A DNA stretch of 64,000 nucleotides. Origin: Cristatella mucedo (lineage: Eukaryota; Bryozoa; Phylactolaemata; Cristatellidae). Under the pieces are notes generated by a model. It was not told the origin of the DNA, searched no databases, and saw nothing but the letters and a program-made list of their open reading frames with translations. Positions 35,064 through 58,470 of this stretch are shown here, in pieces (position 1 is the first letter of the stretch; each line of letters starts with the position of its first letter). Position numbers and translations under genes: made by a program. The DNA lies in assembly GCA_009760855.2 (NCBI GenBank), contig WPIO01000008.1, positions 11,180,501 through 11,244,500 on the forward strand, given 5' to 3'.

Positions 35064-36881
35064 CACGGGCATTTCGAAGGCAGCAGAGGCGCGAAAAAAG
35101 TTTGCTCAAGTTCGAGCTAGCACCGCTTTCTAGTTCGCCGAAGTTTAGCAGCGGATTTTCTGGAATGTTCAATCAAATACGCAAACCATGTTGAGACGGC
35201 TTTTACTTCCTCGACTGGCGTCCACCAGCGCCACCGTCCAGCGTTTCCGGAGAGAAGCTCGCGCCGAGGGCGGTAGAGCCGCACGAGAGAGGAAAGCTCC
35301 GGTGCAGCAATGTATGCTCACCCACATCCTTTCAGTCCGACCGCGTCTGAGAGATGGCGAGCTAGGAGGCCCTCGGCGTGGAGCCGCAGACGTGCACTAG
35401 GGTGGAGTGCTTGCGTTCTGTCCTCGCGTCCGAGTGGCGGGCGTGTAGTCACCATCTGCCTCAGCGTATTCCTGAGCATACCCACATACCTACTCGCTCT
35501 CCCACATACTCTCACTCTCTCACCTGCTCTCAACTCTGTCTCTGTCTCTCTTCCTCCCGGTGAGGAATACCACGACCGACCCCAAATGTTGCGCACGGAT
35601 CCAGTTGAATAGCTGTTGGTTTTAGGATTAGCCCAACGTGGACGATAGGTGAGCAGCTCACCCTCAATCGCCCGATCGGCAAGGCAGCGGGCGAGCACGC
35701 GGCCCAGGCTGGTTGCTCCTACCAGCGAGATCTGGCGACCGCTCCAAGTAGCGCCGTCTCTGGGGATTCTCAGCCAGGATTACTTGTCGTTGATCTATTA
35801 TGTCTGAGCGCATAGCTCGCCACACCAACCTCACATATTTTGGCTAGGCATTAGTTCAGGGATAGGCTAGTGTGGCCCACGTAAGCTGGTTGAACAGCAG
35901 GCTATTCAGCCATTCCTCTGGCAGGCGTTCTCCCAGAGCATCTACCCCAGTCGCACCGCGCCGCGTTCGATCTATTTATGCAAGATACTCTTTGCACTGT
36001 ATGATTTCATGAATTACAGGTCTTGCCCCATAGCTGAAAGTCGCGGCTCCACCTCTGCCTGCAGCCATCTGTAGCTGTCGAATACACTGCTCTGCGCTCG
36101 GGATATGGTTTGTTGGATTCAAACAGATGGCGGCTCTCGGTCGACGCTGCGCTCAGCGACCGTCGGCATGCCCGGGCGTGTCGAGGCAACCTCGAGCGAT
36201 CGCTAGCTTTGCTACGAGGCGCAGCTTCACCGGCGCTTGTCACGCTCAGGCAAGGACTAGCAAGCACCCTTAGAAGTGCCGTGTTTCTGGGGTAAGGACT
36301 TGTCGAATGAGCGGCCGATATGGCACGTTTCTAACGCTAGCAGCTTCCTTTAAGTGTATACCAGCTGGTGCGGTTAAGGCCATTAGTAATGCAACGATAT
36401 GAACAGAATTACCAGTCTAGACACAATCATCGCTAAGCAGACTCATGAAACGAAGGCGCTTCATGCTCGGTGGGAGATTTCTGCATGGGCATATTCCTAC
36501 GGTCAGGTCACGTTCCGCGCGCTACCCTTACCTTTGAACCCAGCCGCTGCTGAAGGGTAGGGTAGCGGGTAGGGGACATCACATGACCGACATGTGAAGG
36601 GCGGCGTAGCTGAGGGGGCCAGGCTTCCGGTTGTAGGGTTGCTGATATTAGTTTTCTTCCTTTCTTTGTGTCTGCGTGACCGAATGCATTAGCAGGACCT
36701 CAGCGAGGACGGATGCGAATAGATAGAAAACGATTAAGTTCAAGTCCATATAGAGACTTTGATCCCGAGCTAGTAGCTACAGCTCGGTTTCGAGCTATTG
36801 GTGATACGTCGACGAGCCTGCTCTTGTTCGAGCGCTGTTTTGCGGCCTGCAGACCATCTTGATAACCAGTGCTGCGCCAGC
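35064..36881. other. Region upstream of syntaxin, no gene assigned
   Basis: G+C-moderate sequence with a short frame at 35188-35400 (+) starting MLRRLLLPRLASTSATVQRF (see findings) and other unsupported frames. The syntaxin promoter and any non-coding first exon must lie here or just upstream, but no TATA or GC box stood out. Confidence 0.3.
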
Positions 36882-48450
<11,569 letters not shown>

Positions 48451-48740
48451 CAGTCGAGGCATCGACTTGGCATGTACACATGCTCTCTATTATAAGTTAG
48501 TGCAACTCTCGGAAATAGAGTCCGCTGTGCTCGGCCTCATGCAGTGTCACCCATCCAAGTAATAACCAGGCCCGACGTTGCTTAGTGTGTGCTTGCATTC
48601 ACTTCAGTATCCACAAATGCATGCCGTTATTTCTGTGGGATGCTGTCAGCGTCAAGAAACGAATTATACATGTTCGGACGCTTGCACTATTTAGCAAAAG
48701 CATTCTTCAAAAAAGGAAAATAAATTCAGTTTTAAATAAT
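48451..48740 (+). terminator. Syntaxin 3' UTR with candidate poly(A) signal
   Basis: AATAAA at 48719-48724, about 270 nt after the stop. The 5S-like fragment at 48540-48588 would lie inside this UTR. Confidence 0.45.
48540..48588 (-). pseudogene. 5S rRNA-derived fragment
   Basis: Read on the minus strand, the segment contains taagcaacgtcgggcctgg and acttggatgggtgac, which are the conserved middle portion of eukaryotic 5S rRNA including the internal-promoter C-box region. Only about 49 nt are recognisable and both ends of the gene are missing, so this is a fragment or part of a 5S-derived SINE, not a functional gene. Confidence 0.75.
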
Positions 48741-49599
48741 CGCACTGCCGGCATTTTGATGAGGGGAAGGGTTGCTCCCAGCGTCGATCTTCACCGTGGC
48801 CCCTTGGTGTGTCGCATGATCGTGTATCGTGCTGCGTGCACAGAGCAGGTCGAGTGTGCATGCTGCTGCTTTTTCTACTGCCTGTATGCATGCATAGAGT
48901 GTGGATGCTGCATGTCATTTCAACTTGCTGAGCTTAATTATGAAGCAGTCGGGGGGGGGGGCCCACTTTGCCGGTTTCAAGAAGGCATCTAGCTGCATGC
49001 CGATGTAAACCGAATTACGATCTGGTGGGGGAAGTGCAGCAAGATTGTATCTTGCGTGCGCCTAGTATTTGCCGGCTGCTCGACTGCCCGTCAGCCAGAC
49101 GGCGGGGCATCGTGCAGGCAGGGCGCAGAAGACTACAACCTGTCTGTTAACGGCATCAGCTGCAATACTGCTCGACTTGAATGCTCGACTGCGCTCCAAC
49201 CCCGGCAGCTCACATTGCGCATGGCCGGAAGTAAAAGTCCGGCTGCTCAGCGATGCCAACGAGTTGTCCCTGACCGTGGCTATAGCATGCCACACGAGAG
49301 TTTAAGTTAGGGCAGCCCTTTGCTCACGAGTGTGTGTAAGTTAGAGCAGCTCTTTGCCTCTCATTCTCTGCCGGTTCTCCTTTCCTGTACTTTTGCATCG
49401 AACAAACCTTTTTCCTTACCCGAAGCTCGGAACCGGTAAGCACCGGTCGACAGCGTAGATGCTCAGCTTGTAAAGTGACCGCAGGGCTGTTGCAGTGATG
49501 AAGCAGCTACTGCTGCCGCCGCTGCTGCTGCTGCTAGCCCTTTCCATGTTCAGGTGCGCACTGCTCGTCTGTGTGCTCAGTCGATTGTCTCGTCTACAC
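48741..49599. other. Intergenic, no gene recognised
   Basis: Several overlapping short frames (49056-49310 region) on both strands in G+C-richer DNA, none supported. Confidence 0.35.
48951..48961. repeat. poly-G tract
   Basis: Run of G just past the syntaxin 3' UTR. Confidence 0.8.
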
Positions 49600-49900
49600 G
49601 GGCAGCAAAAGTAGTCGGCCAGAGCACTGCAGGGGCTCTCCCTTCGGACACAGGTGCAAGCATTTCGATCGCACTGTCACGTGTCTCGTTTGTGTCTCAA
49701 CTTGTTCACCTGGAACTGCTGGAGTCATAAGCAGACTGAATATCTTGAGCACCGCCCGTGCGAGAGCCATTTGGCTTCAAGTATCCGCGAATCCAGTAGG
49801 GACCCCCGACGACGACATCCGGATTTAGATTGCTGCCTGTGTCGATAGGCTTCGAGTGAATGAGCAAACTTGCGCGCAAGCTGTCGTGCACCAGGATGGA
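49600..49900. repeat. Diverged duplicated block X (paired with 52585-52880)
   Basis: Collinear similarity to block Y: gcaagcat..tcg, tctcg(t/c)ttgtgtc(t/c)caactt, (c/t)t(g/t)gaact, gaccc, gcttcga(g/a)tgaatga. The minus-strand translation keeps HSLEAYRHRQQSKS versus HSFEAYRHSQLTKS. Nature unknown. Confidence 0.65.
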
Positions 49901-52584
49901 CTCGATTCTTGGGCGTGCACAGCTGCAGACGGCACTGTCTGTCTTTTCGTCTCTTCACCGCTGTACCTGAGACTTGGAGCCGCCGGCCACGTGTTCTACC
50001 CCCCACTCGTGCTCTCAGGGCGAGGGAGATGTGCTCGAGAGGGGCAGGTGCACATGATGTGGCGCCGGTTCCTGGGCAGGGCTTTCAAGCCTAGCAAGCA
50101 CCTAGCAGGCTGGATCGGCCGGCAAGTACACTGTAAAGGGCAGAACTGCTGGCAGAGGAACACGCAGAACGAGGACGACGACTCGGGAGCTGTGAGCCGT
50201 GATGCTCCGACCGCGCCTCACCCGCTCGTCATTCTATGCGCTGTGGTCAAGTGGTGCAAGGCAGTCAATTTGCTCAACTCCGACCGCACGAGCTGTCTGT
50301 GCCGACTCTGGGTGGCCAAATTGCATGTAAACGTGCAGTTACTGTTTGCTTCGACTCAGGTGAGATGTTTCACGAGTTTGGCAATGTCTCTTGGAAAAGG
50401 AGAATGGTCAAACCGGCAGCGTACTCGACTGACCAACCGACCGCGATCTTGCCTCATCCCTGAGTGGGAGGAAGGAAAGCCCGGCGATTTCCCAATCGGC
50501 TATAATTTAGTTCTACTCAAGCACGGCTCCCTTGTTCAGCTAAAGCCACCATTTAATTACCCCCCCCAAACACGGTCACACCTGTTTGTGCTGAAGGTCT
50601 GCAGTGTGATGCATGTCAGGCCATGTAGCATGTCAGGCAACGGCTTGGAAGTCGTTGGATGATGGTTTCATGTTTGATCAACACTGTGTGTAAACTTTCG
50701 GAGGTGAAGAAGGAAAGTGGAGCTCGGTGATGCCCGCCGTCGTGCCACCCAGGCAGAGCGGCCCGTGAGGTCTCGTGAGGCGAAGAAGCGAAGCTACTAG
50801 GAAGCACACAAGACTGTGAGCCTGCCGGAAAACGAAAAAAACGCTACCCTGTTGTTCGGAGTTTCGATTGTGCGAGACGAGCGCTGGCGTTCTCCTCGGC
50901 CTTTGCTGTTTGTTGTGGCATCTAATTGCCAAGTGTGGAGCTGTGTCTGGTGCAGGCAGACATTGGCACATGCTCGGCTCACATGACACAGGCGGATTTT
51001 TATCAAGTGCGTAGCGGTGCTTGACCTGTGCTTAGGTTGGGAGCTCGGAGCGTGCGTTTGGCATGTGGTGTGATGGTTAATTGTGTGCTGCTTCGAAACG
51101 GGATAAGATGCCAGAGTGCTTTCACTGCAGCCTCTCTGCCTCACGGCGAGCAGCCCTAGCTCAATGGGACGTAAGATGGCCCCATGGCTGCATCTTGCAT
51201 GGCTGCCCCACTGCAAACTGCACTGACGCGGGTGGTCTGCTTGACATCAGCTGCAAAGCTGTGGCAGGTCTGGATTGAAGATTGGAAGTGTGCAAGTGTT
51301 TTATGGGGAACGTTGACAATCAACTTACGGTCTCAGTAGATTGGAAGCAGCATGCAGACTTTTGAGCGGCTCAACAGCAACTGGCTGGGCCGTTGACAAG
51401 CACACCTAAGGTTGAGCGCAGCGCAGCAGCATCGCGGGTCAAAAAGGTCTGCTTGCAGCTGATCCTCACCACTGCTGCAACCTTCTCACGAGCCCTCTTT
51501 CTTTGGACCTCTGGAAAAGTGAAGATGACACCAGTTGTCAACAGAAACCAGTCAAACGCCCCCCCTAAAAATGTCGACGGCGTCGTCCAGGTGAAGAAAG
51601 AGCTGCAGTTGCACACACAATGGCAGCACTGTTTTTGAGAACGACAACCATCTGCTTGGAATGAGTGGACTCAAATCTTTTTGCGCTAACGTAATGCATG
51701 AAGTCTGTGGTGTTGCATGCTCGGGGTTGCTCTCACGAGGGCACATTACGAGCCTGCGACATGGGTGACTTCAGCACAGACAGCATCGTCTGCTCCCTGT
51801 TCGTTTCCCAGTGCAGCGGTTGCTGTGGGCGTGGCCGCTGTGCATGCTGCTGTCGCTGTGCTTGCAGCTTGGCCACCAAAGCCTCGTAGTGATGGCTTCC
51901 GGCACTTAAGCTTAGCTGCCACTGTGCTGGCCTGCTCGGCTTTCTCGCGACCGTTGCCGAGCTCCCGTGAGCCGGCGGGTCGTTAGCTGCTTCTTTAAGA
52001 CGCGATAGCAGGAACTCCGTGGTGGGCGTGTCTCTGATTGGCTGAAAGACCTGTGGATACCTTCGATAGTGCTCCGGTGGCAGAATGGCGCCTGTAAAGA
52101 CGAATACAGACAATTGCAGTGCCGCAGACATGCTTGTCTGCCCAGAAACAGTGGGCTGTGCCAGAACTGATGAGAGGTCGAAGCATGGTTCAGCACCCCG
52201 ATACAAGAATGTCTTAGCAGGCATAATTTGGTCTGCAGCTATTTAGCCATCTCAGCAGTCACGCGGCGTCTCGGCAATGCCATCAATCAGCGAGTGCCAG
52301 AAATTTTAGAAGACCATTGCTGGTCAAGACAGGGAAGGCCACTGGCTGGGAAGACACATATAATCCTACACCTGGTAACGAAGCTTTACCCTTGGTCTTG
52401 GGTGGTTAGAAGTTATTGCCGATGCGATTTTCAAAGCGTCATCGAGGTTTTGTCGTTGCAAAAAGAAGTGTACGGTTCAATCATACGCAAGTGAATGCTG
52501 TCTATGGTCTGAGGAATATAAATCTTACCACAGTGCAATGACTGGTGGTCATATCGTTTGCTGTATATGTTATTCGTTTTACGC
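49901..52584. other. No supported gene; frames of unknown value
   Basis: A 268-residue plus-strand frame (49856-50662) and a minus-strand frame (51733-52224) are open. The latter contains a possible exon after acceptor tctttacag (minus), GAILPPEHYRRYPQVFQPIR then DTPTTEFLLSRLKEAA, which is protein-like but not recognised. Confidence 0.3.
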
Positions 52585-52880
52585 TCGTGAGCTTGCCTGG
52601 TTGAACAAGCTATCGGCAGAGCCTTTCCCAACAGACCTTCGTGTAAGCATCTCGTCGCACTGTAGTATCTCGCTTGTGTCCCAACTTCTACACCTTGAAC
52701 TACTGTAGCCGTTAGTAAACGGATGACCTTAAACATCGACAGTATGTTAGAGCTGTAGCTATATGTATCCACAAGCCTAGCAAGGACCCAAAACTAGTTT
52801 TACGATTTAGTCAGTTGTGAGTGTCGGTACGCTTCGAATGAATGAACTGGTATGCGAGCCAATATATATACCAGACTGAA
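52585..52880. repeat. Diverged duplicated block Y (paired with 49600-49900)
   Basis: Second member of the pair, same orientation, about 3 kb away. Many substitutions and small indels show it is old. Confidence 0.65.
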
Positions 52881-53523
52881 CTCATCAATCCGGCGACCAG
52901 AAACGCATAACACCATGGTATGATGCTGTCTTTTGAGCACTCTGAAGAAAAGTGAGCAGTATTCGTTCTTTACATTTGCGATTGAAGTCATCTTCATCCA
53001 CCGGGTGATGAAGCATGGTCGTAATAAGCTTCGCAGACGCTAGGCAAACAGCGACAGCCGATTTATGCGGTGCATATGATTTTCAAGGTATCGTATTGGC
53101 AGGTTACTAAGATGTTTTTATGAGAGCACATTTTTTTATGAACTCGAACCTTGTACGCGAGCAACATGCATGTGCATGTGCACCCACATGCACACCGAAA
53201 GTAGCAGCTTGGTAGAGACATAGAAGGGGTACTAGAAGAGCGCATAGAGAAAATGACAACGAAGGCAAAGAATAATAGGAGAAGTAGAAGAGTCTGGCTC
53301 AAAACATACAGATTAGAAAGCGTCTACGATTTTCCGAAGAGATGTTCTTCATGCGAGTTTTAAGGCACATTTTCTCAAAATACGAAACAACCACTGGCCG
53401 TTTGTCGGACTTAAGTAACAACACTTGCCTCAAGCCGGAACGCTCCGCCAACCTCTGGGTTTTTAAAGTAAGCTTTGTTGCTCGAAAGAAAAAAGTAATT
53501 ATTTAATGAAGCATGGAATACAA

Positions 53524-54114
53524 TCAGCCCATATTTGCTAGTGCACAGTTTCTAAGAGCGCGGTGCATCTTACCTTTATCGTCGATTGGTGGGTGCCGCA
53601 ACTGGCTACGCAATTTCAATCTGTTAAGCTCATCGAGGTATCTGTTAGTCTTTTGGATGGCAACCTTCCGAAGTTGATCGTCATTGATAATGTCAGGAAC
53701 ATCTCTCAGAAATTTTGTTAGCTTGTACTCTCCAACCTTCGATGGCTTCGGAATATTGAGCGGATAGACGGCTGCGATCAACTCACTGATGTTTCTCCCT
53801 TTGGTATCGAGGTGGAAGCCACAGTTTCTCTTAAAATTTCGCCAAACGTTGCTGTTATAGCTTTCATCTGGAACCTTCGGGAAAGCCGGGCTGGTTTTTC
53901 CTGCTTCAATCCATAATTGGTACTCCAGGGACGGATAGCCCGTGGCTGTTTCGTCTCGTGTGGTACGCAGCACATGGCTACATTCAAGATCTACAGCTTT
54001 TCTAGGAGCTCTTTTCGATGCAAACTTTTCAATGGGTCTGGGCGTAAAACCTGTATTCTTTGGCTGTGGAATCTTCTGGATGAACTCGCGCTCCTCTAGC
54101 GTTAAAGGCTCCAT
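53524..54114 (-). CDS. Intact single-exon 196-residue conserved-looking protein
   Basis: ATG at 54114 (strong context, A at -3 and G at +4), TGA at 53524, no interruption. The composition is balanced, not low complexity, and unlike the repeat-derived frames around it. It starts MEPLTLEEREFIQKIPQPKN. The central part reads YPSLEYQLWIEAGKT, FPKVPDESYNSNVWRNFKRN and CGFHLDTKGRNISELIAAVY, followed by a charged helical C-terminus. There is no signal peptide, membrane segment or catalytic motif. The YQLW...P..YNSNVWRNF pattern reminds me of small sperm/axoneme microtubule-inner proteins (TEX52-type), but that is recollection, not a demonstrated match. A possible ATTAAA poly(A) signal lies just downstream near 53500. 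It could be an intronless gene or a retroposed copy. Confidence 0.72.
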   Translation of the reverse strand: MEPLTLEEREFIQKIPQPKNTGFTPRPIEKFASKRAPRKAVDLECSHVLRTTRDETATGYPSLEYQLWIEAGKTSPAFPKVPDESYNSNVWRNFKRNCGFHLDTKGRNISELIAAVYPLNIPKPSKVGEYKLTKFLRDVPDIINDDQLRKVAIQKTNRYLDELNRLKLRSQLRHPPIDDKGKMHRALRNCALANMG

Positions 54115-55307
54115 TATCTCGCACGTGCCCTAGTGCTAGTCAGCAGCCAGGCCGGCATCCATGGTTGTTATGGCTACTTGACTCTTGACCTAGATCTCAA
54201 GGCCTTGGATAGGTGAAGGCCCGGTGGGACCGTAGATACCTCCGAATGCTCGCGAATATACGCAGGCGGATTTTTGGCTTTGTTACGTCACAAAGAAAGT
54301 GATATGTGGGACTATATTTCGTCCGCATTGAAACTACTGTCAGCAGCTGGGCGTGACTAGCCTCAGCTGACGTTTCAATTCCGGGAACGTCGACCGCAGG
54401 GGTTATTTGCCCCGCTCTGCGAAGCTGTCAGCACAGCCGATGGATTACCGACTATGCAAGTACCGTATCTCATTAACTGGCTCTCTCTACACCTTCTGCC
54501 AGTCCGACGTCCACCCCTTTCTGTCCTCCTCTGTAGGAGCTACCAACTGACGCCCAAGACCATGTAACAAGTCTGTAACGCCACTCGTTCGCGTGCGTAA
54601 ATAGAGCTGTCGTTTAGCGACTCGACGGGGGGGGGGGGGGCTAGGTTCTTTCTACTTCGTCGCATGTCGCACACTCGACGCTGTTGTGTGCGCCTACTGC
54701 TTCTGCTATTGCAATTAGCACAGCAGCCGCGACCGCTAATGTATGCCCCACCTGCAGCAGGGGGTTGGGCGATTGACTCGGGGCAGCGTCCAGCCTTTGA
54801 TGTAAGGATGTTGCCCGCCACAGATGCGCTCCCCCATCTGCAGTGAGTCAGAGCCGGCTCGTATATGTACCCATTGAGGGAATAAAGATTGAGTCTCGTT
54901 CACTGCTCACGTCCGTGCTGTGTCTCAGTGAGACCACTAGCGCTGCTGCCGCCGGAGCCACAGCAATACTTCAACGCCCCACGTCTATCGTGGCGGGAAT
55001 GGAACGAGCTGTGCAAGAGTCCAGCCATGGCTGGGACCTGAAGCCGTACCATGCTAACTTAGTACGCCCCAACCTACAGCTATGCAGCCCATGCTTTAAA
55101 AAGTCACAATTCTTCACAATTACACACTTTAAGATACCAGAACCTTACGTAACTATCGGCATGAAGGAATTTTTCGTTATGAAAGCTTGCTCGCTGCTGC
55201 TAACTACCCACATTCAGTCCGTCCACTGGGCAAGCTGCACTAGAACTGCACCACCGAAGACTGATACGGTACTATGCACAGAATTATGCTAATGTTCTAC
55301 AAGAATG
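54115..55307. other. Intergenic, no gene recognised
   Basis: Holds the upstream region of the 53524-54114 gene, a poly-G tract at 54617-54630 and a 149-residue unsupported frame (54843-55292). Confidence 0.4.
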
Positions 55308-55460
55308 GTTAGCTAATTCAACAGCCTCGTTTACGCAGCGGTAGGCGAGCCGTAACGGCCGTTACCACCGCTTGCAGTGGACAATATAGGATCGCCCACT
55401 GTAGGACTCGAACCCGCGACCTGGGTCGTGAAGAGCGAGTACCGTACCCCTGAACTGCAA
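55308..55460 (-). mobile_element. SINE B copy
   Basis: Minus strand: B-box gggttcgagtcctacagtgg, body actgcaagcggtggtaacgg, tail aaacgaggctgttgaatt. Confidence 0.82.
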
Positions 55461-56029
55461 CTGCTCAAAATGCTGATCGAAAGCCAGAGCAAGTGAGCAA
55501 AGACGTGAAATTGTAGATCGAGCTGTCTATTGTTGCTTGGACGAAGGCCGGTATGCAGCTGACGAATAATGAAATGGCTGACGTTCGTAGGCTCGATTTA
55601 TATTGAGGCGTTCAGAACAAGTTCCTTAAATATGGAATGCTTATGCATTTTAACCAATACTTATGCCCTTTCTGCATGGAACACCCTTCGCGTCTATTTA
55701 TCAAATCTACCAACAAACCCGTAGCGGCTCTCATTAGTTAGTACTGCCTTCTTTTCCGAAACAGCTTTAAAAAATGCTTATCTTCCTTTTATTTATATTA
55801 TTCTCGTACTAATCCACAATGATGACTGCAGCGGCGAACTCAAACTTCTGCGGGTGTTGGCTTGGCGTCTTCCGAGGAAACCATCTTTCATACCAGCCTC
55901 CCGGATTAGAGCACGGGCTGTGGGCGGGACGAAGTCGGTCATCAAATCTGTCGTGGGCAGGACTAAATATGTCGCATGAACGCAGCAACGCCTCGCTGTG
56001 CGTGTGTGCACTGCCAGCTCAAGTGCACT

Positions 56030-57255
56030 AGATGACCACATCGGCTAATTCTCAATACTTTCAACTGTTGGCTACGGGCTCATGTGAAAATTCTTGGCAT
56101 ACTACGATAAGTTTAGCCAATCCAAACTGGTCCATGCATTTGTGACGCTCATTCTATAAATTAGTGGTGTAACTCGCTACTCGCAGGTCTTACTGTCTAT
56201 GCAATAAGAAGCTCACAGTTGGTGGTAAAAGCTCTTCCATCGCGAACGTCGGGACTGACTCATTAAACTACTTGCCACAGACTTTTACTGACTCCCCATC
56301 ATGCAGCGCATCGCCTTCAAGGTTCTATCCTTCACTTTTAGGAGCCTTGATTCTCTGGCTCCACACCGTGGCTGAATACCGATCCGAAATACTTCAAATA
56401 ATCTGGCTTCGCATCACGCCGCCCTTTCTAGTGACTCGAGTCTTTTAGCTGTGCCTCTTATCAAACTACATGTTGTTACAAACTTAGTGTGCGGCTTCCT
56501 CGTTAATAATAATAATACATTTGTATAGCGTCCTCAGAAGACTGAATTTCGTTCCAGGAACTTTACAGATGCTGTATAGAAACCATTACCAAAATGATTG
56601 GTGGTAAAATCCGCAAGCAGCAGGCACAGTGTAAGCAGGTGCATGCACACGAAAGGCGAATAACAAAGACTCACGAAAGACTATAATAAACATGACAGGT
56701 ACCGAAATAGCCCTTCGGAATTCTGCAGTGACGGAATATAAATTGTACAGAAATAAGCATGACAATTCTTCCAAACCCTAGCTATACCAAACGGAGGCAG
56801 CCAAACTTTGAGTAAAGAGTACCGACAGCAGCACAAAAGATTGTGTTCAAAAGAGCTCACTATACCTCGTAAGAACCTCAATCCTTTGGAGATGGTGTCT
56901 TTAGCTCATAGGCTCCCAAAGCCGGGAGACGCACTTGCGGCTGGCGTCACGACACCTCCTGACTTGACCACATTTAAGAAGAAGCTAAAACGCATCTATT
57001 TATCACAGCATTTAGTTGGTCTGTGTGATTCGTTCTTCTTTGTGTGCTTATGCGTGCTGACATTGTGCATGCTGCCACTAACCAAATTTGCACGCTGACA
57101 CTGTGCATGTCACCTCAAACCATGCTGTACTTGTTGTCATTGAGCATGTTACAACTAGCCATGCGATCATACTTCATTTGCAGCAATTTAAAGTGCCTAG
57201 AAAGAGATCAAGTTCTCTGAGGGCACCTTACAAATCTATTATTACTATTATTATC
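56030..57255 (+). mobile_element. Decayed LINE 3' half with an inverted LINE tail inserted
   Basis: 56030-56500 is a decayed RT end (DDHIG, then cactttta-ggagccttgattctctggct). 56500-56580 carries an inverted tail (ataataataatacatttgtatagcg). From about 56815 the first copy resumes (cctcgtaagaacctcaatcc, cctgacttgaccacatttaa) through a 3' UTR to gagatcaagttctctgaggg and (ATT)n at 57237-57255. Confidence 0.75.
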
Positions 57256-57860
57256 ATTTTATCGTGAGCGTCAGTTACCACATTTCACCACTTCTCGCCG
57301 ACCTGCACTGGCTACCAGTCAAGCAACGGATTGACTTCAAGGTATTGTCGCTCACTTTTAGGTCACTTCATTCTATGGCTCCAGCCCATCTCTCAGATAT
57401 ACCCCCCCATCAGGCCAAGCATCGTAACACCCGCTTTTCGGAATCCAACAGTCTACAAATGCCTCGTACAAACCTCAAATCCTTTGGAGACCGTGCATTT
57501 AGTTTGTATGCTCCCAAAGCCTGGAACTCCCTCCCGACCTGCGTCAGAACATCCCCTGACCTGACCACATTTAAAAAGAACTTAAAAACACACCTAATTA
57601 GGACAGCATTTAGTGGGTCCCTGTGATTTGTCCTTCATGTGCTTATGCGTGCTGACACTGTGCATGCTGCCACTAACCACATTTGCATGCTGACCCTGTG
57701 CATGTCACCCCTAACCATGTTATTCATTTTGTTTGTTTATCAAGCATGATTTTACTCACCATTTAATTGCATTTCCCTTTGCAGCAAATGTAAAGCGCCC
57801 AGAGAGAGATTGAGCTCTCTGAGGGCGCTTTATCAATTGCATTACTATTATTATTGTTAC
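57255..57860 (+). mobile_element. LINE 3' end, well preserved (CR1/L2-like)
   Basis: One uninterrupted frame 57264-57626 encodes the C-terminal end of an RT ORF: LLADLHWLPVKQRIDFKVLS, MPRTNLKSFGDRAFSLYAPK, AWNSLPTCVRTSPDLTTFKK. It then has a stop, a 3' UTR (tgcttatgcgtgctgacact) and the tail gagagattgagctctctgag-gcgctttatcaa plus ATT repeats. Head-to-tail with the preceding LINE copy. Confidence 0.9.
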
Positions 57861-58116
57861 GAGATACGAAATTCTCCGGTAATACAAGAAAAGCTGGCAT
57901 CGGTACATAGAAAACAGCTCCTTGTCTAGAAAATGCCAAAATCAAAAAAGGGAAAATACTTTGAGGCAGCGCTAAGGACGTTGCACTTCATTGGGCGATA
58001 TCTCTGCTAATGAAATGGACGAATCTAATAGCAAATACATCGCTAGACAAAGCTTTAAAAATACAGCGTTCTCTTATGTTACCTGCGGAGACTCTGTCAC
58101 ATAAATAATTGATTGG

Positions 58117-58227
58117 ACTGAAGGTGCTTGCCTTCGACGACCGAGGTCGTGAGCTCGAGCCCTGCATCAAATGTGAAGTGTGTGGATATAGAGCCAGTTC
58201 TCTGAGGGCCCTATACAAAAGAAGCGA
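58117..58227 (+). mobile_element. SINE A copy, diverged and 5'-truncated
   Basis: gaccgaggtcgtgagctcga, catcaaatgtgaagtgtgtg, agagccagttctctgagggc, ctatacaaaagaa. Confidence 0.65.
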
Positions 58228-58362
58228 AATTTTTTATAGATAACCAGGCGCGGCTCCGAGTCATCCGGGGTGCGTGAGGAGCTAATATTATTGGTCTTTG
58301 TGGACCGGCTAAGAAAAATCAAGAAGCACCACTAGCTGCTGAAGGCTTTGCATTGAGCGAAG

Positions 58363-58375
58363 AGAAAGAGAGAGA

Positions 58376-58432
<57 letters not shown>
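58363..58432. repeat. (GA)n microsatellite
   Basis: About 70 nt of GA with minor variants, grading into ggga repeats up to the SINE B at 58471. Confidence 0.95.
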
Positions 58433-58433
<1 letters not shown>

Positions 58434-58470
58434 GAGGGAGAGAGGAAGGGAGGGAGGGAGGTGGAGGGTC

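Noticed and set aside
34771-35194. Two overlapping frames of about 135 residues on opposite strands
   Set aside because: Both are driven by the 31-bp minisatellite; mirrored open frames on both strands point to repeat structure, not a gene.
49856-50662. 268-residue plus-strand frame
   Set aside because: No domain, odd Cys/Trp/Arg distribution and no splice or start evidence; overlaps duplicated block X. Kept only as a note.
57264-57626. 120-residue intact frame as a host gene
   Set aside because: Recognised as the C-terminal end of a CR1/L2-like RT ORF followed by its 3' UTR and tail.
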